A stretch of 64,000 bases of DNA from Paenibacillus sp. (GCA_023663345.1 JAMPHR010000004.1:179326-243325), one strand, 5' to 3'; numbered from the stretch's first letter, positions 26,066 to 36,345 are shown. Numbers and translations: made by a program. The notes: generated from the letters alone by a model not told the origin.

Positions 26066-27529
26066 TTAAAATGACCTTTCACGACGCGATGCATCTATGC
26101 GCAGAAGGACGAAAAGCAGGAACGTGAAGCCCCACAGCGATGATCCGCCGTAACTGAAGAACGGTAACGGAATGCCGATCACCGGACACAGCCCGATGAC
26201 CATACCGATATTGATGGCTATGTGGAATATGAGATAGCTGGCCACACAGTAGGCATAAACACGCCCGAACACCGTGGGTTGCCGCTCGGCCAGTGCGATA
26301 ATCCTCAGGATAAGTATCACAAACAGCAACAGGACTACTGTTGAGCCTACGAAGCCCTCCTCCTCACCTATGGTACAGAATATGAAGTCGGTGTGTTGCT
26401 CGGGCACATATTTAAGCTTGGTCTGAGTGCCGTTGAGAAATCCTTTTCCCCACATTCCGCCCGATCCGACTGCTATCTTTGACTGATTCACATTGTATCC
26501 GGCACCCTGCGGGTCATCCTCGATGCCAAGCGACACCTTGATACGCATCTGCTGATGCTCCTTGAGCACCGATGTGAATGTGTAGTTGACCGAGAATATG
26601 AAGGCGATCGACACCACCGCGGCACACACTGTCACAAGAAGTGGCTTGGCCTTGGTCTTGAACATGAGCAATATGCAATAGATCAGGGCTACAGCTATCA
26701 CTGAGAGGAAGAACACCAGCCCGGGTATCTCGAGTCCTGCCATGGTGAGGGCTGTTACCACAACTCCGCTCCCTATGAACCACAGCGATACGTTACGTGC
26801 CGCCACCATATCCTTGCAATAAAGAGCAAGCATGGCCACTATCAGCACCATAATCATGATGAATACCGAAGCCTGGCCGATTGGGATGCCCAACAACAAT
26901 GATCCGGTGAACTTCACCTCAACCACGAAGAACACCACCGCACACAAGGCGGCAAGCAGGACAAGCCCGCTCATTCCCTCGCGATACAACACGAAAAAGA
27001 GTGACAGATACACCAGGGCTGATCCGGTCTCGTTCTGTCCCAGAATCAGTATCACCGGGAGGAATATTATGAGAAATGCCCTGAGATAGTTTTTGCGCGA
27101 GGCATTGAGGCTGAAATTGTAGCTGGAGAACAGCTTGGCGAGACACAGGGCAGTGGCAAATTTTCCAAACTCGGCCGGCTGAAGACTCATTGGACCTATC
27201 ACAAGCCACGAATGTGATCCCTTGATGTCGGGCGCAATGAATATGGTGATCAGCAACAATATAAGCAATCCGCCATATATCACATAGGCATAATTCTCAT
27301 ACACCCTGACATCTATGAGAAGAATCACCAGGCCAAGAGCAAGTGACAATCCGATCCAGCGGAACTGCTTGCCCGAAAATTCAGCGAAACTCAACATATT
27401 GGCATGGTCAAAATCGTAGCTTGCGGCATAGATGCTCACCATGCCCAATGTCACGAGGATAAGATATAGTATCACCGTGAACCAGTCCACATACTTGAAT
27501 ACCGATGCCGTTGTCTCCTTCTGCTGCAT
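26066..27529 (-). CDS. rodA: RodA, SEDS peptidoglycan glycosyltransferase
   Basis: A 487-residue polytopic SEDS protein that polymerises lipid II during elongation together with PBP2. Conserved segments are GNETGSALVYLSLF, the catalytic aspartate in VPEQHTDFIFCTIGEE and FFSYGGSSLWG at the end. It is longer than the roughly 370 residues of E. coli RodA because of an extra hydrophobic region in the middle (residues about 200-310), a feature common in Bacteroidetes. It is the last gene of the mre cluster, 65 bases after the PBP2 gene. Confidence 0.94.
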   Translation of the reverse strand: MQQKETTASVFKYVDWFTVILYLILVTLGMVSIYAASYDFDHANMLSFAEFSGKQFRWIGLSLALGLVILLIDVRVYENYAYVIYGGLLILLLITIFIAPDIKGSHSWLVIGPMSLQPAEFGKFATALCLAKLFSSYNFSLNASRKNYLRAFLIIFLPVILILGQNETGSALVYLSLFFVLYREGMSGLVLLAALCAVVFFVVEVKFTGSLLLGIPIGQASVFIMIMVLIVAMLALYCKDMVAARNVSLWFIGSGVVVTALTMAGLEIPGLVFFLSVIAVALIYCILLMFKTKAKPLLVTVCAAVVSIAFIFSVNYTFTSVLKEHQQMRIKVSLGIEDDPQGAGYNVNQSKIAVGSGGMWGKGFLNGTQTKLKYVPEQHTDFIFCTIGEEEGFVGSTVVLLLFVILILRIIALAERQPTVFGRVYAYCVASYLIFHIAINIGMVIGLCPVIGIPLPFFSYGGSSLWGFTFLLFVLLRIDASRRERSF

Positions 27530-27594
27530 TGCCGAATTATTGTATTTCTTTCGAGATCCTGTTGATTATTGATGGGTTGTTAAAACACAACGTT

Positions 27595-29457
27595 TTAGTG
27601 CTTCTTAGTGCCGGCATACTGTATGGTATTGCTCTGGAGCATCCTTTCCTCGAGATACTTGCGCTCGGGCGGGATATAGCCCCTAAGATACTTTTCCATA
27701 ACAAGCGAACCGATAGGCACACCAAACGTGGCACCGAAACCGGCATTCTCCACATACACAGCCACCGCTATTTTGGGCTCATGATATGGAGCGAAGCCCA
27801 TGAACGCCGAGTGGTCACGGCCGTGGGGGTTCTGGGCGGTACCTGTCTTGCCACACACCTCTATATCGGGAAGATTGGCCACACGGCATGTACCGCCTGT
27901 CACAGCCATACGCATACCCTCGGCAACCTGCTCATACCATTTCCGGTCGATCGACGTGTCGTGACGCTCGAGATATTCACCCGGCACCACTGTATCCTGT
28001 ATCTCCTTCACAACATGGGGGGTGATATAATGGCCGCGGTTGGCTATCGTGGCCGAGAGATTGGCTATCTGCAACGGGGTGGCAAGAATCTCGCCCTGAC
28101 CGATGGCGATGGATATGATGGTAGTCGCGCTCCAGTGTCCGTCGCCGTATCGCTTATTGTAGAACTCCACATTGGGGATGAATCCACGGTATTCGCCCGG
28201 AAGGTCTATGCCGAGCTTATAGCCGTAACCCTGGGAAATCATGTGGTGCTTCCAGATGTCAAACGCCTTGGCCGAAGTGCCATATTTGCTCTTCTTATCG
28301 ATCATGTTTTTCAAACCCCAGCAGAAGTATGCGTTACAAGAGGTCTGCAACGCAGGTTTCAGTGGTAACGGGGATCCGTGGCCGTGGCATCCCACTTTGA
28401 GACGCCCGAGCACAAATCCGTGATAGCACGGATAAGGAGTGGACGGGGTGATGATACCTTCCTGGAGGAATATGAGGCCTTGGGTGGGCTTGAATGTCGA
28501 TCCGGGGGGATAAGTGGCTTGGATGGCTCGGTTAAGCAGGGGCTTGTCGAGATCGCCCATCATCTTGTTATAGTTGTTGCCGCGCTCACGTCCCACAAGC
28601 AATGTGGGGTCATAGGTCGGAGCGGTGACAAGACACAGCACCTCGCCTGTCGACGGCTCAATGGCCACCACAGCACCTTTCTTATTGACCATCAAGGACT
28701 CAGCATACTGCTGTAACTCGATATTCAGGCTCAGCTTGATATTCTTTCCGGCCACGGCCTCACGGTCGAGAGCCCCCTCCTCATATCGGCCCTGGATACG
28801 CCCGAGGGCATCGCGCATCAGTACCTCGGTGCCTTTAACACCACGGAGAAAACGCTCGTAGGTGTGTTCGACACCTATATCGCCCATATAGTCGCCCCGC
28901 ATGTAGTAGGGATCCTTCTCCATGTCGGCGGGAGCGACCTCTCGGATATTGCCAAGCACATTGGAGGCACACTTGTAATTGTACTCTCGCAGGATGCGCT
29001 TCTGGATATAGAAACCAGGGAAACGGTACAGTTTCTCCTGCAGACGACCATATTCCTCGGCCGAGAGATGCGTGAGAAGTTTCTGAGGGGAATATGGTGA
29101 CCATCCGGGATTGCGACGCTTGTCGCGCATGTCGGCCATGCGCTTCACCAGATCCTCGGGGGTGATATTCACTGCGTTACAGAAATCTATGGTATCGAAA
29201 TCCTTTATGTCGCGCGGTATCACCATGACATCGTAGGCAGGCTGGTTGAACACCACCAACCGCCCGTCACGGTCATATATTATACCTCGCGATGGATATA
29301 CAGCCTTACGTAGAAAGGCATTGGAGTCGGCAAAATCCTTATACTTCGCCTCCATCACCTGGAGACCGAAGAGACGTATTACATATATTATAGCGATTAT
29401 AACTATGAATCCGCCTATGACATATTGCCTTTTGGCCAGGTTATAGTCTTTTCTCAC
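27595..29457 (-). CDS. mrdA: Penicillin-binding protein 2 (peptidoglycan DD-transpeptidase)
   Basis: A 620-residue class B PBP. One N-terminal membrane helix (YVIGGFIVIIAIIYVIRLFGL) anchors a dimerisation domain, followed by the transpeptidase domain with the active-site STFK in PPGSTFKPTQG, SCN in QTSCNAYF and the KTG box in CGKTGTAQNP. It crosslinks the glycan made by RodA. The start overlaps the end of mreD by 17 bases, indicating tight coupling. Confidence 0.95.
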   Translation of the reverse strand: MRKDYNLAKRQYVIGGFIVIIAIIYVIRLFGLQVMEAKYKDFADSNAFLRKAVYPSRGIIYDRDGRLVVFNQPAYDVMVIPRDIKDFDTIDFCNAVNITPEDLVKRMADMRDKRRNPGWSPYSPQKLLTHLSAEEYGRLQEKLYRFPGFYIQKRILREYNYKCASNVLGNIREVAPADMEKDPYYMRGDYMGDIGVEHTYERFLRGVKGTEVLMRDALGRIQGRYEEGALDREAVAGKNIKLSLNIELQQYAESLMVNKKGAVVAIEPSTGEVLCLVTAPTYDPTLLVGRERGNNYNKMMGDLDKPLLNRAIQATYPPGSTFKPTQGLIFLQEGIITPSTPYPCYHGFVLGRLKVGCHGHGSPLPLKPALQTSCNAYFCWGLKNMIDKKSKYGTSAKAFDIWKHHMISQGYGYKLGIDLPGEYRGFIPNVEFYNKRYGDGHWSATTIISIAIGQGEILATPLQIANLSATIANRGHYITPHVVKEIQDTVVPGEYLERHDTSIDRKWYEQVAEGMRMAVTGGTCRVANLPDIEVCGKTGTAQNPHGRDHSAFMGFAPYHEPKIAVAVYVENAGFGATFGVPIGSLVMEKYLRGYIPPERKYLEERMLQSNTIQYAGTKKH

Positions 29458-29962
29458 TTCGGGGAGTCATTAGAGAGTCGATGCCGAGCATTATTATCAT
29501 TGACAATACTGTGCTGAATACAATGCGGAGCACCAGTTGGAGAGGATTAAAGAAAGTAAATGCCTCGATGATGAAAATCAGCGTGCAATATATCACGGTC
29601 ATTGTGAGCAGGTACTTCATGTACACAGCCACTCCGAGCGAGAACATCGAGGGTTCGGGACGTGTGAGATCCTCCTCGCGCGGCACATAGAGTCTGAGCA
29701 CAGGGCGCTTAAGCATGGCAACGACAGTACATGCCACAGCATTCATGCCGTAAGTGTCGGAGAATATATCCACAATCAGTCCCAGGAAGAAGCTGACGGT
29801 AAGGGTCCAGTTGAGCGACAGAGTGATGGGCAACCTGAATATCAGATAGATGAACACCATGGGCACAGCCACATTGAAGAGGCAGATGTGATTGAACACA
29901 ATCACCTGAGCGAGCACCAGTATTAGCCCGAGAAGTAGAAATTGCAGTGTAGTCTTGCTCAT
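29441..29962 (-). CDS. mreD: Rod shape-determining protein MreD
   Basis: A 173-residue protein with about five membrane helices and almost no soluble part. Sequence conservation of MreD is low, so the call relies on size, topology and its place between mreC and mrdA. MreD helps link MreC to the elongasome in the inner membrane. Confidence 0.9.
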   Translation of the reverse strand: MSKTTLQFLLLGLILVLAQVIVFNHICLFNVAVPMVFIYLIFRLPITLSLNWTLTVSFFLGLIVDIFSDTYGMNAVACTVVAMLKRPVLRLYVPREEDLTRPEPSMFSLGVAVYMKYLLTMTVIYCTLIFIIEAFTFFNPLQLVLRIVFSTVLSMIIMLGIDSLMTPRSEKRL

Positions 29963-30017
29963 CGTGTACTGATAATGCGCTGGTTAGTGATGTTTATGCT
30001 GATGTCGTAGCAATAGG

Positions 30018-30872
30018 TCAGTTGATATTCTTGATCTCAAGTTCCTTTTCTACCGTGGCAAGCTCGTCACGCATATTGTCGCGGATCACACGCACAGTGG
30101 AAAGAGTGGAGAAATCGGTGAACAGTTTCACTCGCAGAGTATAGAAATTGTCCTCCATGTCACGTGTGCTCGACAGCACTGTGCCAACCGGAACTCCCTC
30201 GGGAAATACCGATGAGTATCCACTGGTGACAATGGTGTCGCCGGGGGTGAACTCAGAATGTTTGGGCAACTCCTCAAGCACCGCTTCCGATGGATCCTGA
30301 CCGTCCCACACGAGCGATCCCACCTGATCATGCCCTTTCACTTTGCATGAAAGTCTCAGATAGGGGTTGAGCACCGAAATGAGACGGGCTGTGTGATCGC
30401 CCACCACGTTCACGATACCCACGATGCCGTTCTGGTCCATAACGCCCATCTCGGGTTCAACACCGTCGAGGCGTCCTTTCTCGATGGTAATATAGTTATG
30501 CGCCCTATTGATAGAGTTGTTTATCACATGGGCTATTATGAAGTGATAACGTGTGAGAGCCGAGTCGACGGTCATGGTATCAGCCATGGCCTGCTCGCGG
30601 TAATCACGTATCACATCATTGAGACGGTATATCTCAAGCTCAAGATCGGAATTGCGACGCTGCAGATCCTCGTTGATCTCCTTGAGGAAGAAATATGACG
30701 ACACGCTGTTAGTGGCCCTGTACAATCCTGACGACAGCTCATTTGCCGACGTGAGGTACACATGATGCTGAAACGGGTTGCCCGAAAAGAGCAACACGCT
30801 TCCGGCAATCAAGTATAAGATGAACAGGAACCACGAACTGTATCTTACGAGGAATTTAAGCAGTTCGCTCAC
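30018..30872 (-). CDS. mreC: Rod shape-determining protein MreC
   Basis: A 284-residue protein with one N-terminal helix (residues about 13-30), a coiled coil (about 62-95) and a beta-rich periplasmic domain with the typical GVEPEMGVMDQNGIVGIVN and GDTIVTSGYSSVFPEGVPVGTV stretches. It activates PBP2-RodA. It lies 55 bases before mreD and 40 after mreB. Confidence 0.95.
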   Translation of the reverse strand: MSELLKFLVRYSSWFLFILYLIAGSVLLFSGNPFQHHVYLTSANELSSGLYRATNSVSSYFFLKEINEDLQRRNSDLELEIYRLNDVIRDYREQAMADTMTVDSALTRYHFIIAHVINNSINRAHNYITIEKGRLDGVEPEMGVMDQNGIVGIVNVVGDHTARLISVLNPYLRLSCKVKGHDQVGSLVWDGQDPSEAVLEELPKHSEFTPGDTIVTSGYSSVFPEGVPVGTVLSSTRDMEDNFYTLRVKLFTDFSTLSTVRVIRDNMRDELATVEKELEIKNIN

Positions 30873-30912
30873 TGTGGATGCTTTCTATATAAGATATGGA
30901 GGAAATGGGGAA

Positions 30913-31932
30913 TTATCGGATGAGGAATGAGAATGTCTCGATGTTCTTCAGAGCTACACCGGTACCCTTGGCAACGGCGAGTAGCGGATCCTCGGCGATG
31001 TGGAACTGGATGCCGATCTTGTCGGTGAGACGCTTGTCGAGACCGCGGAGCATGGCACCGCCACCTGCAAGGAAGATACCGTTCATCACAATGTCGGAAT
31101 AGAGTTCCGGCGGTGTCTCGTCGAGAGCCTGAAGCACGGCAGCCTCGATACGCGAGATGGATTTCTCGATACAGTGGGAGATCTCCTGATAGCTCACGGG
31201 TACCTCCATGGGGAGTGCGGTCATCTTGTTGGGGCCATGCACGATGAAATCCTCCGGCGGATTCTCAAGCTCGGTGAGGGCTGATCCGACATGAATCTTG
31301 ATCATCTCGGCAGTGCGCTCGCCCACCTTCACGTTATGCACACGGCTCATGTGCTCCATGATGTCGTCGGTGAGGTCATCGCCGGCAACCTGGATGCTCT
31401 TGTTGGATACGATGCCGCCAAGCGAGATCACGGCGATCTCAGTGGTTCCACCGCCTATGTCGACGATCATGTTGCCCTGAGGAGCGAGCACGTCGATACC
31501 GATACCTAAGGCGGCTGCCATGGGTTCGTAAATCATGTAAACGTCACGGCCACCTGCGTGTTCGGAAGAGTCGCGCACAGCACGGATCTCGACCTCAGTA
31601 GATCCCGAAGGGATACCTACCACCATCTTCATGGAGGGTGAGAACCAGTTGCTCTTGGAGCTTGCCTTCTTGATGAGGCCGCGTATCATCATCTCGGCAG
31701 CGTTGAAGTTGGCGATCACACCCTTGCGAAGAGGACGGATGGTCTCGATGCCGTCGTTCTCCTTACCCTGCATCAGCTTGGCCTCGCGACCTACGGCAAT
31801 GAGCTTGCCGGTTCGCTTCTCAATGGCCACGATCGAGGGCTCGTCGATGACGATCTTGTCGTTGTGTATGATGATAGTATTGGCCGTTCCGAGGTCAATG
31901 GCTATCTCTTTGGTGAATGAAAAAAGTCCCAT
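30913..31932 (-). CDS. mreB: Actin-like rod shape protein MreB
   Basis: A 339-residue MreB of standard length. ATP-binding motifs are IDLGTANTII (phosphate 1), MIVDIGGGTTEIAVISLGG (phosphate 2) and IFLAGGGAMLRGLD (adenosine). It forms membrane-bound filaments that direct lateral wall synthesis. First gene of the five-gene rod-shape cluster; purH lies upstream on the same strand beyond a hairpin. Confidence 0.97.
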   Translation of the reverse strand: MGLFSFTKEIAIDLGTANTIIIHNDKIVIDEPSIVAIEKRTGKLIAVGREAKLMQGKENDGIETIRPLRKGVIANFNAAEMMIRGLIKKASSKSNWFSPSMKMVVGIPSGSTEVEIRAVRDSSEHAGGRDVYMIYEPMAAALGIGIDVLAPQGNMIVDIGGGTTEIAVISLGGIVSNKSIQVAGDDLTDDIMEHMSRVHNVKVGERTAEMIKIHVGSALTELENPPEDFIVHGPNKMTALPMEVPVSYQEISHCIEKSISRIEAAVLQALDETPPELYSDIVMNGIFLAGGGAMLRGLDKRLTDKIGIQFHIAEDPLLAVAKGTGVALKNIETFSFLIR

Positions 31933-31980
31933 TTAGTAATTATGTATTTATGAGGGGAAAGGGGGGATGGGTTTGCAGTG

Positions 31981-32010
31981 CGTATGGCCGTATCGTGACA
32001 CGGCCATACG
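31981..32010 (-). terminator. Hairpin after purH
   Basis: An 11-base perfect stem (31981-31991 with 32000-32010) with an 8-base loop lies 14 bases beyond the purH stop. It separates purH from mreB. There is no T-run, so termination may be partial. Confidence 0.6.
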
Positions 32011-32024
32011 TAATTTCTTATTTC

Positions 32025-33569
32025 TTAGTGCTTGAAGTGACGGAAACCGGTGGTGACCATAGCCATGCCATGCTCATCGCAGTAAGCCACGCTCTCGGCA
32101 TCGCGGATCGAGCCTCCGGGGTGGATCACTGAAGTGATGCCGGCCTGATCGGCAATCTCCACACAGTCGGGGAAGGGGAAGAAAGCATCCGAGGCCATAA
32201 CAGCACCCTGGAGATCGTGACCGAATGAACGGGCCTTTTCGATAGCCTGCTTGAGGGCATCGACACGCGAGGTCTGGCCTACTCCACTGGCAAGAAGCAT
32301 ACCGTTCTTGGCAAGCACGATGGCGTTGCTCTTGGAGTTCTTCACAATCTTGTTGGCAAACAGAAGATCTGCGGCCTGCTCGGGTGTAACGGCAAGCTTG
32401 GTCACCTGATTGAGCTCGGCGGGATTTTCGATCTTGAGGTCGCGGTCCTGAACAAGCGCACCATTGAGACATGAACGGAACTGGCGGGTGGTGGTGAGAG
32501 GAGCTTTCTGAACGAGGATGATGCGGTTCTTTTTCTGCTTGAGCACCTCGAGAGCCTCGGGAGTGTAAGCAGGAGCGATTATCACCTCAAAGAATATCTT
32601 GTTTATCTCCTCGGCGGCATCAGCCTCGACAGTGCCGTTGGTGATGAGAACGCCACCAAAAGCGCTGACGGGATCACCGGCAAGAGCATCTTTCCATGCC
32701 TCGGCAACAGTGGCACGCGATGCGAGACCGCACGCGTTGTTGTGCTTGAGGACGGCAAATGTGGGATCGGCAAACTCAGATATGAGGCTTACGGCAGCAT
32801 CAATGTCAAGAAGGTTGTTGTAGGAGATCTCCTTGCCGTGAAGCTGCTCAAACATAGCATCGAAATCGCCGAAGAATGTGCCTTTCTGGTGAGGATTCTC
32901 GCCATAGCGCATGGTCTTGGCATGATCAAATGCGATACGGAGCTCATCGCAAGGCTCGATGGGGCACTCTACTGCAGATGATGCGAAGTAGTTATAGATA
33001 TCGGTGTCGTAGCCCGACGATACGGCAAATGCCTGACCTGCGAACCAACGACGCTCCTTGAGCGACGACTCGGCGCCATTGCGCTTGAGCATCTCGGCGA
33101 GGGGACCGTACTGAGCCTTGGAGGCCACGATCACAACGTCCTTGTAGTTCTTGGCGGCGCCACGGATGAGCGAGATGCCGCCTATGTCGATCTTCTCAAT
33201 GATATCAGCCTCAGGAGCTCCCGAAGCCACGGTGGCGCTGAAAGGATACAGATCCACGATCACGAGGTCGATCTCGGGGATTTCGTATTTAGCTATCTGC
33301 TCGCGGTCGCCCTCATTGTCACGACGGTTGAGAATACCACCGAACACCTTGGGATGAAGGGTCTTTACACGTCCTCCGAGAATGGAGGGATAGCCGGTGA
33401 GGTCCTCGACTGCTGCACATTCGTAGCCCAATCCTTCGATGAAAGAGCGGGTACCGCCTGTGGATAGAAATTTCACACCATCCTGGTGCAAAAGCGACAG
33501 AATTTCTTCGAGCCCGTCCTTATAGAATACTGATACGAGCGCGGTCTTGATTCGTTTATTATCTGACAT
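32025..33569 (-). CDS. purH: Bifunctional AICAR formyltransferase / IMP cyclohydrolase
   Basis: A 514-residue enzyme performing the last two steps of purine synthesis. The N-terminal IMP cyclohydrolase domain of MGS-like fold shows KTALVSVFYKDGLEEI, LSTGGTRSFIEGLG and the conserved GGRVKTLHPKVFGGIL. The C-terminal formyltransferase domain has RYGENPHQKGTF, the catalytic lysine-histidine in VLKHNNACG and FFPFPDCVEIA. Length and both domains are complete. It is transcribed alone or as a leader gene of the mre cluster. Confidence 0.97.
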   Translation of the reverse strand: MSDNKRIKTALVSVFYKDGLEEILSLLHQDGVKFLSTGGTRSFIEGLGYECAAVEDLTGYPSILGGRVKTLHPKVFGGILNRRDNEGDREQIAKYEIPEIDLVIVDLYPFSATVASGAPEADIIEKIDIGGISLIRGAAKNYKDVVIVASKAQYGPLAEMLKRNGAESSLKERRWFAGQAFAVSSGYDTDIYNYFASSAVECPIEPCDELRIAFDHAKTMRYGENPHQKGTFFGDFDAMFEQLHGKEISYNNLLDIDAAVSLISEFADPTFAVLKHNNACGLASRATVAEAWKDALAGDPVSAFGGVLITNGTVEADAAEEINKIFFEVIIAPAYTPEALEVLKQKKNRIILVQKAPLTTTRQFRSCLNGALVQDRDLKIENPAELNQVTKLAVTPEQAADLLFANKIVKNSKSNAIVLAKNGMLLASGVGQTSRVDALKQAIEKARSFGHDLQGAVMASDAFFPFPDCVEIADQAGITSVIHPGGSIRDAESVAYCDEHGMAMVTTGFRHFKH

Positions 33570-33597
33570 GAGGGTAGCTATTGGATTTTTTAGAGTG

Positions 33598-33605
33598 CAA
33601 AGTTA
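33598..33605 (-). promoter_or_regulatory. Bacteroidetes -7 box for purH
   Basis: Minus-strand TAACTTTG matches TAnnTTTG, 29 bases before the purH start. No clear -33 TTTG. Confidence 0.45.
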
Positions 33606-33668
33606 GCGAATTTTACTCACTTAATGAATACGGTTATAAAGTTTTTAAGAAACTTTTTTACCACTTTG

Positions 33669-33721
33669 TCATTGCATAGGCCAGTGGCATACTGTGATGC
33701 GCGCCACGCGACATGCAATGA
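33669..33721 (-). terminator. Possible hairpin after the EamA-type gene
   Basis: TCATTGCAT (33669-33677) pairs with ATGCAATGA (33713-33721), enclosing a GC-rich 35-base stretch that can fold further (GTGGC with GCCAC). It abuts the stop codon at 33722-33724. No T-run on the minus strand. Confidence 0.4.
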
Positions 33722-34600
33722 TCATTCAAGACTTCCTATAACAAGGAATGTGAGGCCGATGAGCAACAGGGTCAGGTCTATCAGCTTGAGCTTGATATTC
33801 TTCTCATGCAAAGCGATGACCCCGTAGAAGAACGACACTATCACACTTCCGCGCCTTATCATCGACACTACAGCTATCATCGATCCATCGATCGACAATG
33901 AATAGAAATAGGCAATGTCGGCCACGGTGAGGAATACCGATATGAGCGGTATGGTCCATCGCCAACGCAAAGGAGTGGACACTGCGCTCATCTTCATGAT
34001 GATGAACACAGTGATGCCCATTATCACAAGCTGATAGAGCGAGTACCAGGCCTGGACCTCGAGTGGCTCGAAACGGGTAAGCAGATACTTGTCGTAAAGC
34101 GCGCTTATGGCTCCGAGCGAGGTTGCGCCTATGGCCATCCACACCCATTTGCTATGTTTCAGCGAGAAACCCTCTTTACCTCCTACACGGCTTATGAAGA
34201 ATAATGACCAGAAGCCAAGAAGCACTCCGGCCCACTGCCACAGATTAAGTCGCTCTCCGAAAATGAGCAGGGCACCAACGAGGACAAGCACCGGGCGGGA
34301 GGCATTGACCGGCCCGGCAATGGTGAGCGGGAGGTGCTTGATGCTGGCATATCCCAGAAGCCACGAGCCGAGCACTATACCCGATTTAAGCAGGATATAT
34401 CCATGCCCCTCGATGGTGTTGCCAAGGCCATAGTTGCCATGGAGCAGACCGATGACTATCACCGGTAACATGAGCAACGCCCCGAACAGAGTGTTGAGGA
34501 ATAGAACCCCGAGAACGTTGTTGCCGTTGACGGAAAGCTTCTTCATCACATCATAGAAGCCAAGGCACAGTGCCGACAATGTAGCGAGAAGTACCCACAT
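33722..34600 (-). CDS. EamA/DMT-superfamily membrane transporter
   Basis: A 292-residue protein with about ten membrane helices in two halves, the EamA duplication. Typical segments are KHLPLTIAGPVNASRPVLVLVGALLIFGERL in the first half and DGSMIAVVSMIRRGSVIVSFFYGVIALHEKNI in the second. The substrate cannot be predicted; the superfamily exports metabolites. It begins 3 bases after the stop of the SulP gene and is probably cotranscribed with it. Confidence 0.87.
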   Translation of the reverse strand: MWVLLATLSALCLGFYDVMKKLSVNGNNVLGVLFLNTLFGALLMLPVIVIGLLHGNYGLGNTIEGHGYILLKSGIVLGSWLLGYASIKHLPLTIAGPVNASRPVLVLVGALLIFGERLNLWQWAGVLLGFWSLFFISRVGGKEGFSLKHSKWVWMAIGATSLGAISALYDKYLLTRFEPLEVQAWYSLYQLVIMGITVFIIMKMSAVSTPLRWRWTIPLISVFLTVADIAYFYSLSIDGSMIAVVSMIRRGSVIVSFFYGVIALHEKNIKLKLIDLTLLLIGLTFLVIGSLE

Positions 34601-34603
34601 GGC

Positions 34604-36304
34604 TTATGCGAGCTGCGCGCCCGATTTATTGACAGGAGCCAGACGGTTGGCCATCACAACGGCCTTGGTGATATGGTCGCATATATGATCCTCTCCGAGA
34701 AGACGGTCAACACCGGCATGAACGAGAGATGCGCGGACATTCTCCTTCACGCCCGAGAGCACCACGTGGATACCCTCTTCCTGCGAGGACTTTATGAGGG
34801 TCTCAAGGTTATGGATACCGGTCGAGTCGATGAAAGGCACTTTGCGCATACGTATTATTCTCACCTTGGGCTTGCGGCCGAGTGTGGTGCGCATCATCTC
34901 ATCAAACTTGGTAGCGACTCCAAAGAAGAACGGGCCGTCGATCTCGTAGACCTCCACACCGGGATTCACGTTCAGCACCTCGTGGACAGTGGATTCCGAC
35001 CCCTCGGCTATATCAAGCTGCTCGGAATACACCTTGATCTCGGTATTCTCCATCACTCGGCGGAGGAAAAGGATGATAGCGAGCATCAGGCCAATCTCAA
35101 TAGCGATAGTAAGATCAAAGATCACTGTGAGAAGGAATGTGACGGCAAGCACCGATATATCGCTCTTGGGATTGTGGAATATGGAGCGGATAGTGCGCCA
35201 GCCACTCATGTTATAGGATACCACGAGCAATACAGCCGCAAGGCATGACATCGGTACCAGGTTGATGAGCGGCATGAGGAACAGGAAGATGATGAAGAGC
35301 ACCACGGCATGTACAATTCCTGCCACAGGGGTGCGTCCGCCATTAGTGATGTTGGTCATGGTGCGTGCGATGGCTCCGGTGACAGGGATACCACCGAAGA
35401 AAGGCACAATCACATTGGCCATACCCTGACCGATAAGCTCGGTATTGGAATTGGTGCGCGAGCCTGTCACACCATCGGCCACAGTGGCCGAGAGGAGACT
35501 CTCGATAGCTCCAAGGATGGCGATGGTAAAAGCCGAGGGAAGAAGACGGTTGATGGTAGCCATATTCAGCTCAAATCCATGAGGCTGAGGGATATCGGTC
35601 TGCAATGCTCCAAAACGGTCGCCGATAGTCTCGACATGCACGCCCGGAATCAGGGTCACAACGGCGGTGACAATGATGATGGCAAGCAAAGCTCCCGGCA
35701 GACGTCGCGAGATCTTGGGGGTGAGTACAATGATCAGTAGCGACACAATGCCTACAGCCAGTGTAGTGAGGTCGATATTGGAGAAATTGGATATATACAT
35801 TCCCCATTTGGGAATGAACTCACTGGGCACATTCTTCAATCCCAGGCCAAAGAAGTCATTGATCTGGGTCGAGAAGATGGTCAGTGCGATACCTGCTGTG
35901 AAGCCTACCACGATGGGATATGGAATAAACTTGATGACCGTGCCCAGACGGAACACTCCAAGCAACACCAGTATCAGACCGGCCATAAAAGTGGCGACAG
36001 CCAACCCTTCGAGTCCAAACGTGGCAATAATATTGTAGACAATCACAATGAAAGCTCCGGTGGGACCGCCGATCTGGACGGAACATCCGCCCGCTGCCGA
36101 CACTATGAAACCGCCGATAATGGCGGTGATGAGACCCACCGTGGGGTTAACGCCACTGGCTATACCGAAAGCGATGGCGAGGGGAAGGGCTACGATGCCC
36201 ACTACGATACCGGCCACAAGGTCGGCTTTGAACTTGTCAAACGAATAATGACTAAGGGCGGAAAACAATTTCGGCCGAAAGTCCAACGGACCAGTTAAAT
36301 TCAT
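34604..36304 (-). CDS. SulP-family inorganic anion transporter with STAS domain
   Basis: A 566-residue transporter. The membrane part shows the SulP signatures VGIVALPLAIAFGIASGVNPTVGLITAIIGG and GPTGAFIVIVYNII, with about twelve to fourteen helices. The C-terminal STAS domain (IDGPFFFGVATKFDEMM to FIDSTGIHNLETLI) follows. Substrates of the family include sulfate and bicarbonate. An in-frame ATG at 36379 exists, but it lies upstream of the likely promoter box at 36346-36353, so MNLTGPLDFRPKLF at 36304 is chosen. It diverges from rprX. Confidence 0.92.
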   Translation of the reverse strand: MNLTGPLDFRPKLFSALSHYSFDKFKADLVAGIVVGIVALPLAIAFGIASGVNPTVGLITAIIGGFIVSAAGGCSVQIGGPTGAFIVIVYNIIATFGLEGLAVATFMAGLILVLLGVFRLGTVIKFIPYPIVVGFTAGIALTIFSTQINDFFGLGLKNVPSEFIPKWGMYISNFSNIDLTTLAVGIVSLLIIVLTPKISRRLPGALLAIIIVTAVVTLIPGVHVETIGDRFGALQTDIPQPHGFELNMATINRLLPSAFTIAILGAIESLLSATVADGVTGSRTNSNTELIGQGMANVIVPFFGGIPVTGAIARTMTNITNGGRTPVAGIVHAVVLFIIFLFLMPLINLVPMSCLAAVLLVVSYNMSGWRTIRSIFHNPKSDISVLAVTFLLTVIFDLTIAIEIGLMLAIILFLRRVMENTEIKVYSEQLDIAEGSESTVHEVLNVNPGVEVYEIDGPFFFGVATKFDEMMRTTLGRKPKVRIIRMRKVPFIDSTGIHNLETLIKSSQEEGIHVVLSGVKENVRASLVHAGVDRLLGEDHICDHITKAVVMANRLAPVNKSGAQLA

Positions 36305-36345
36305 CTCTTTTACTGCTTTTTTCTTTCTCTTTTCAATTGCAAGGC

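Noticed and set aside
26043-26075. GGTCAT/ATGACC hairpin as a rodA terminator
   Set aside because: Only a 6-base stem with a large loop and no T-run; too weak to claim.
27505-28368. 287-residue plus-strand frame opposite the PBP2 gene
   Set aside because: The opposite strand encodes SCN and KTG boxes of PBP2; the shadow frame has no motif.
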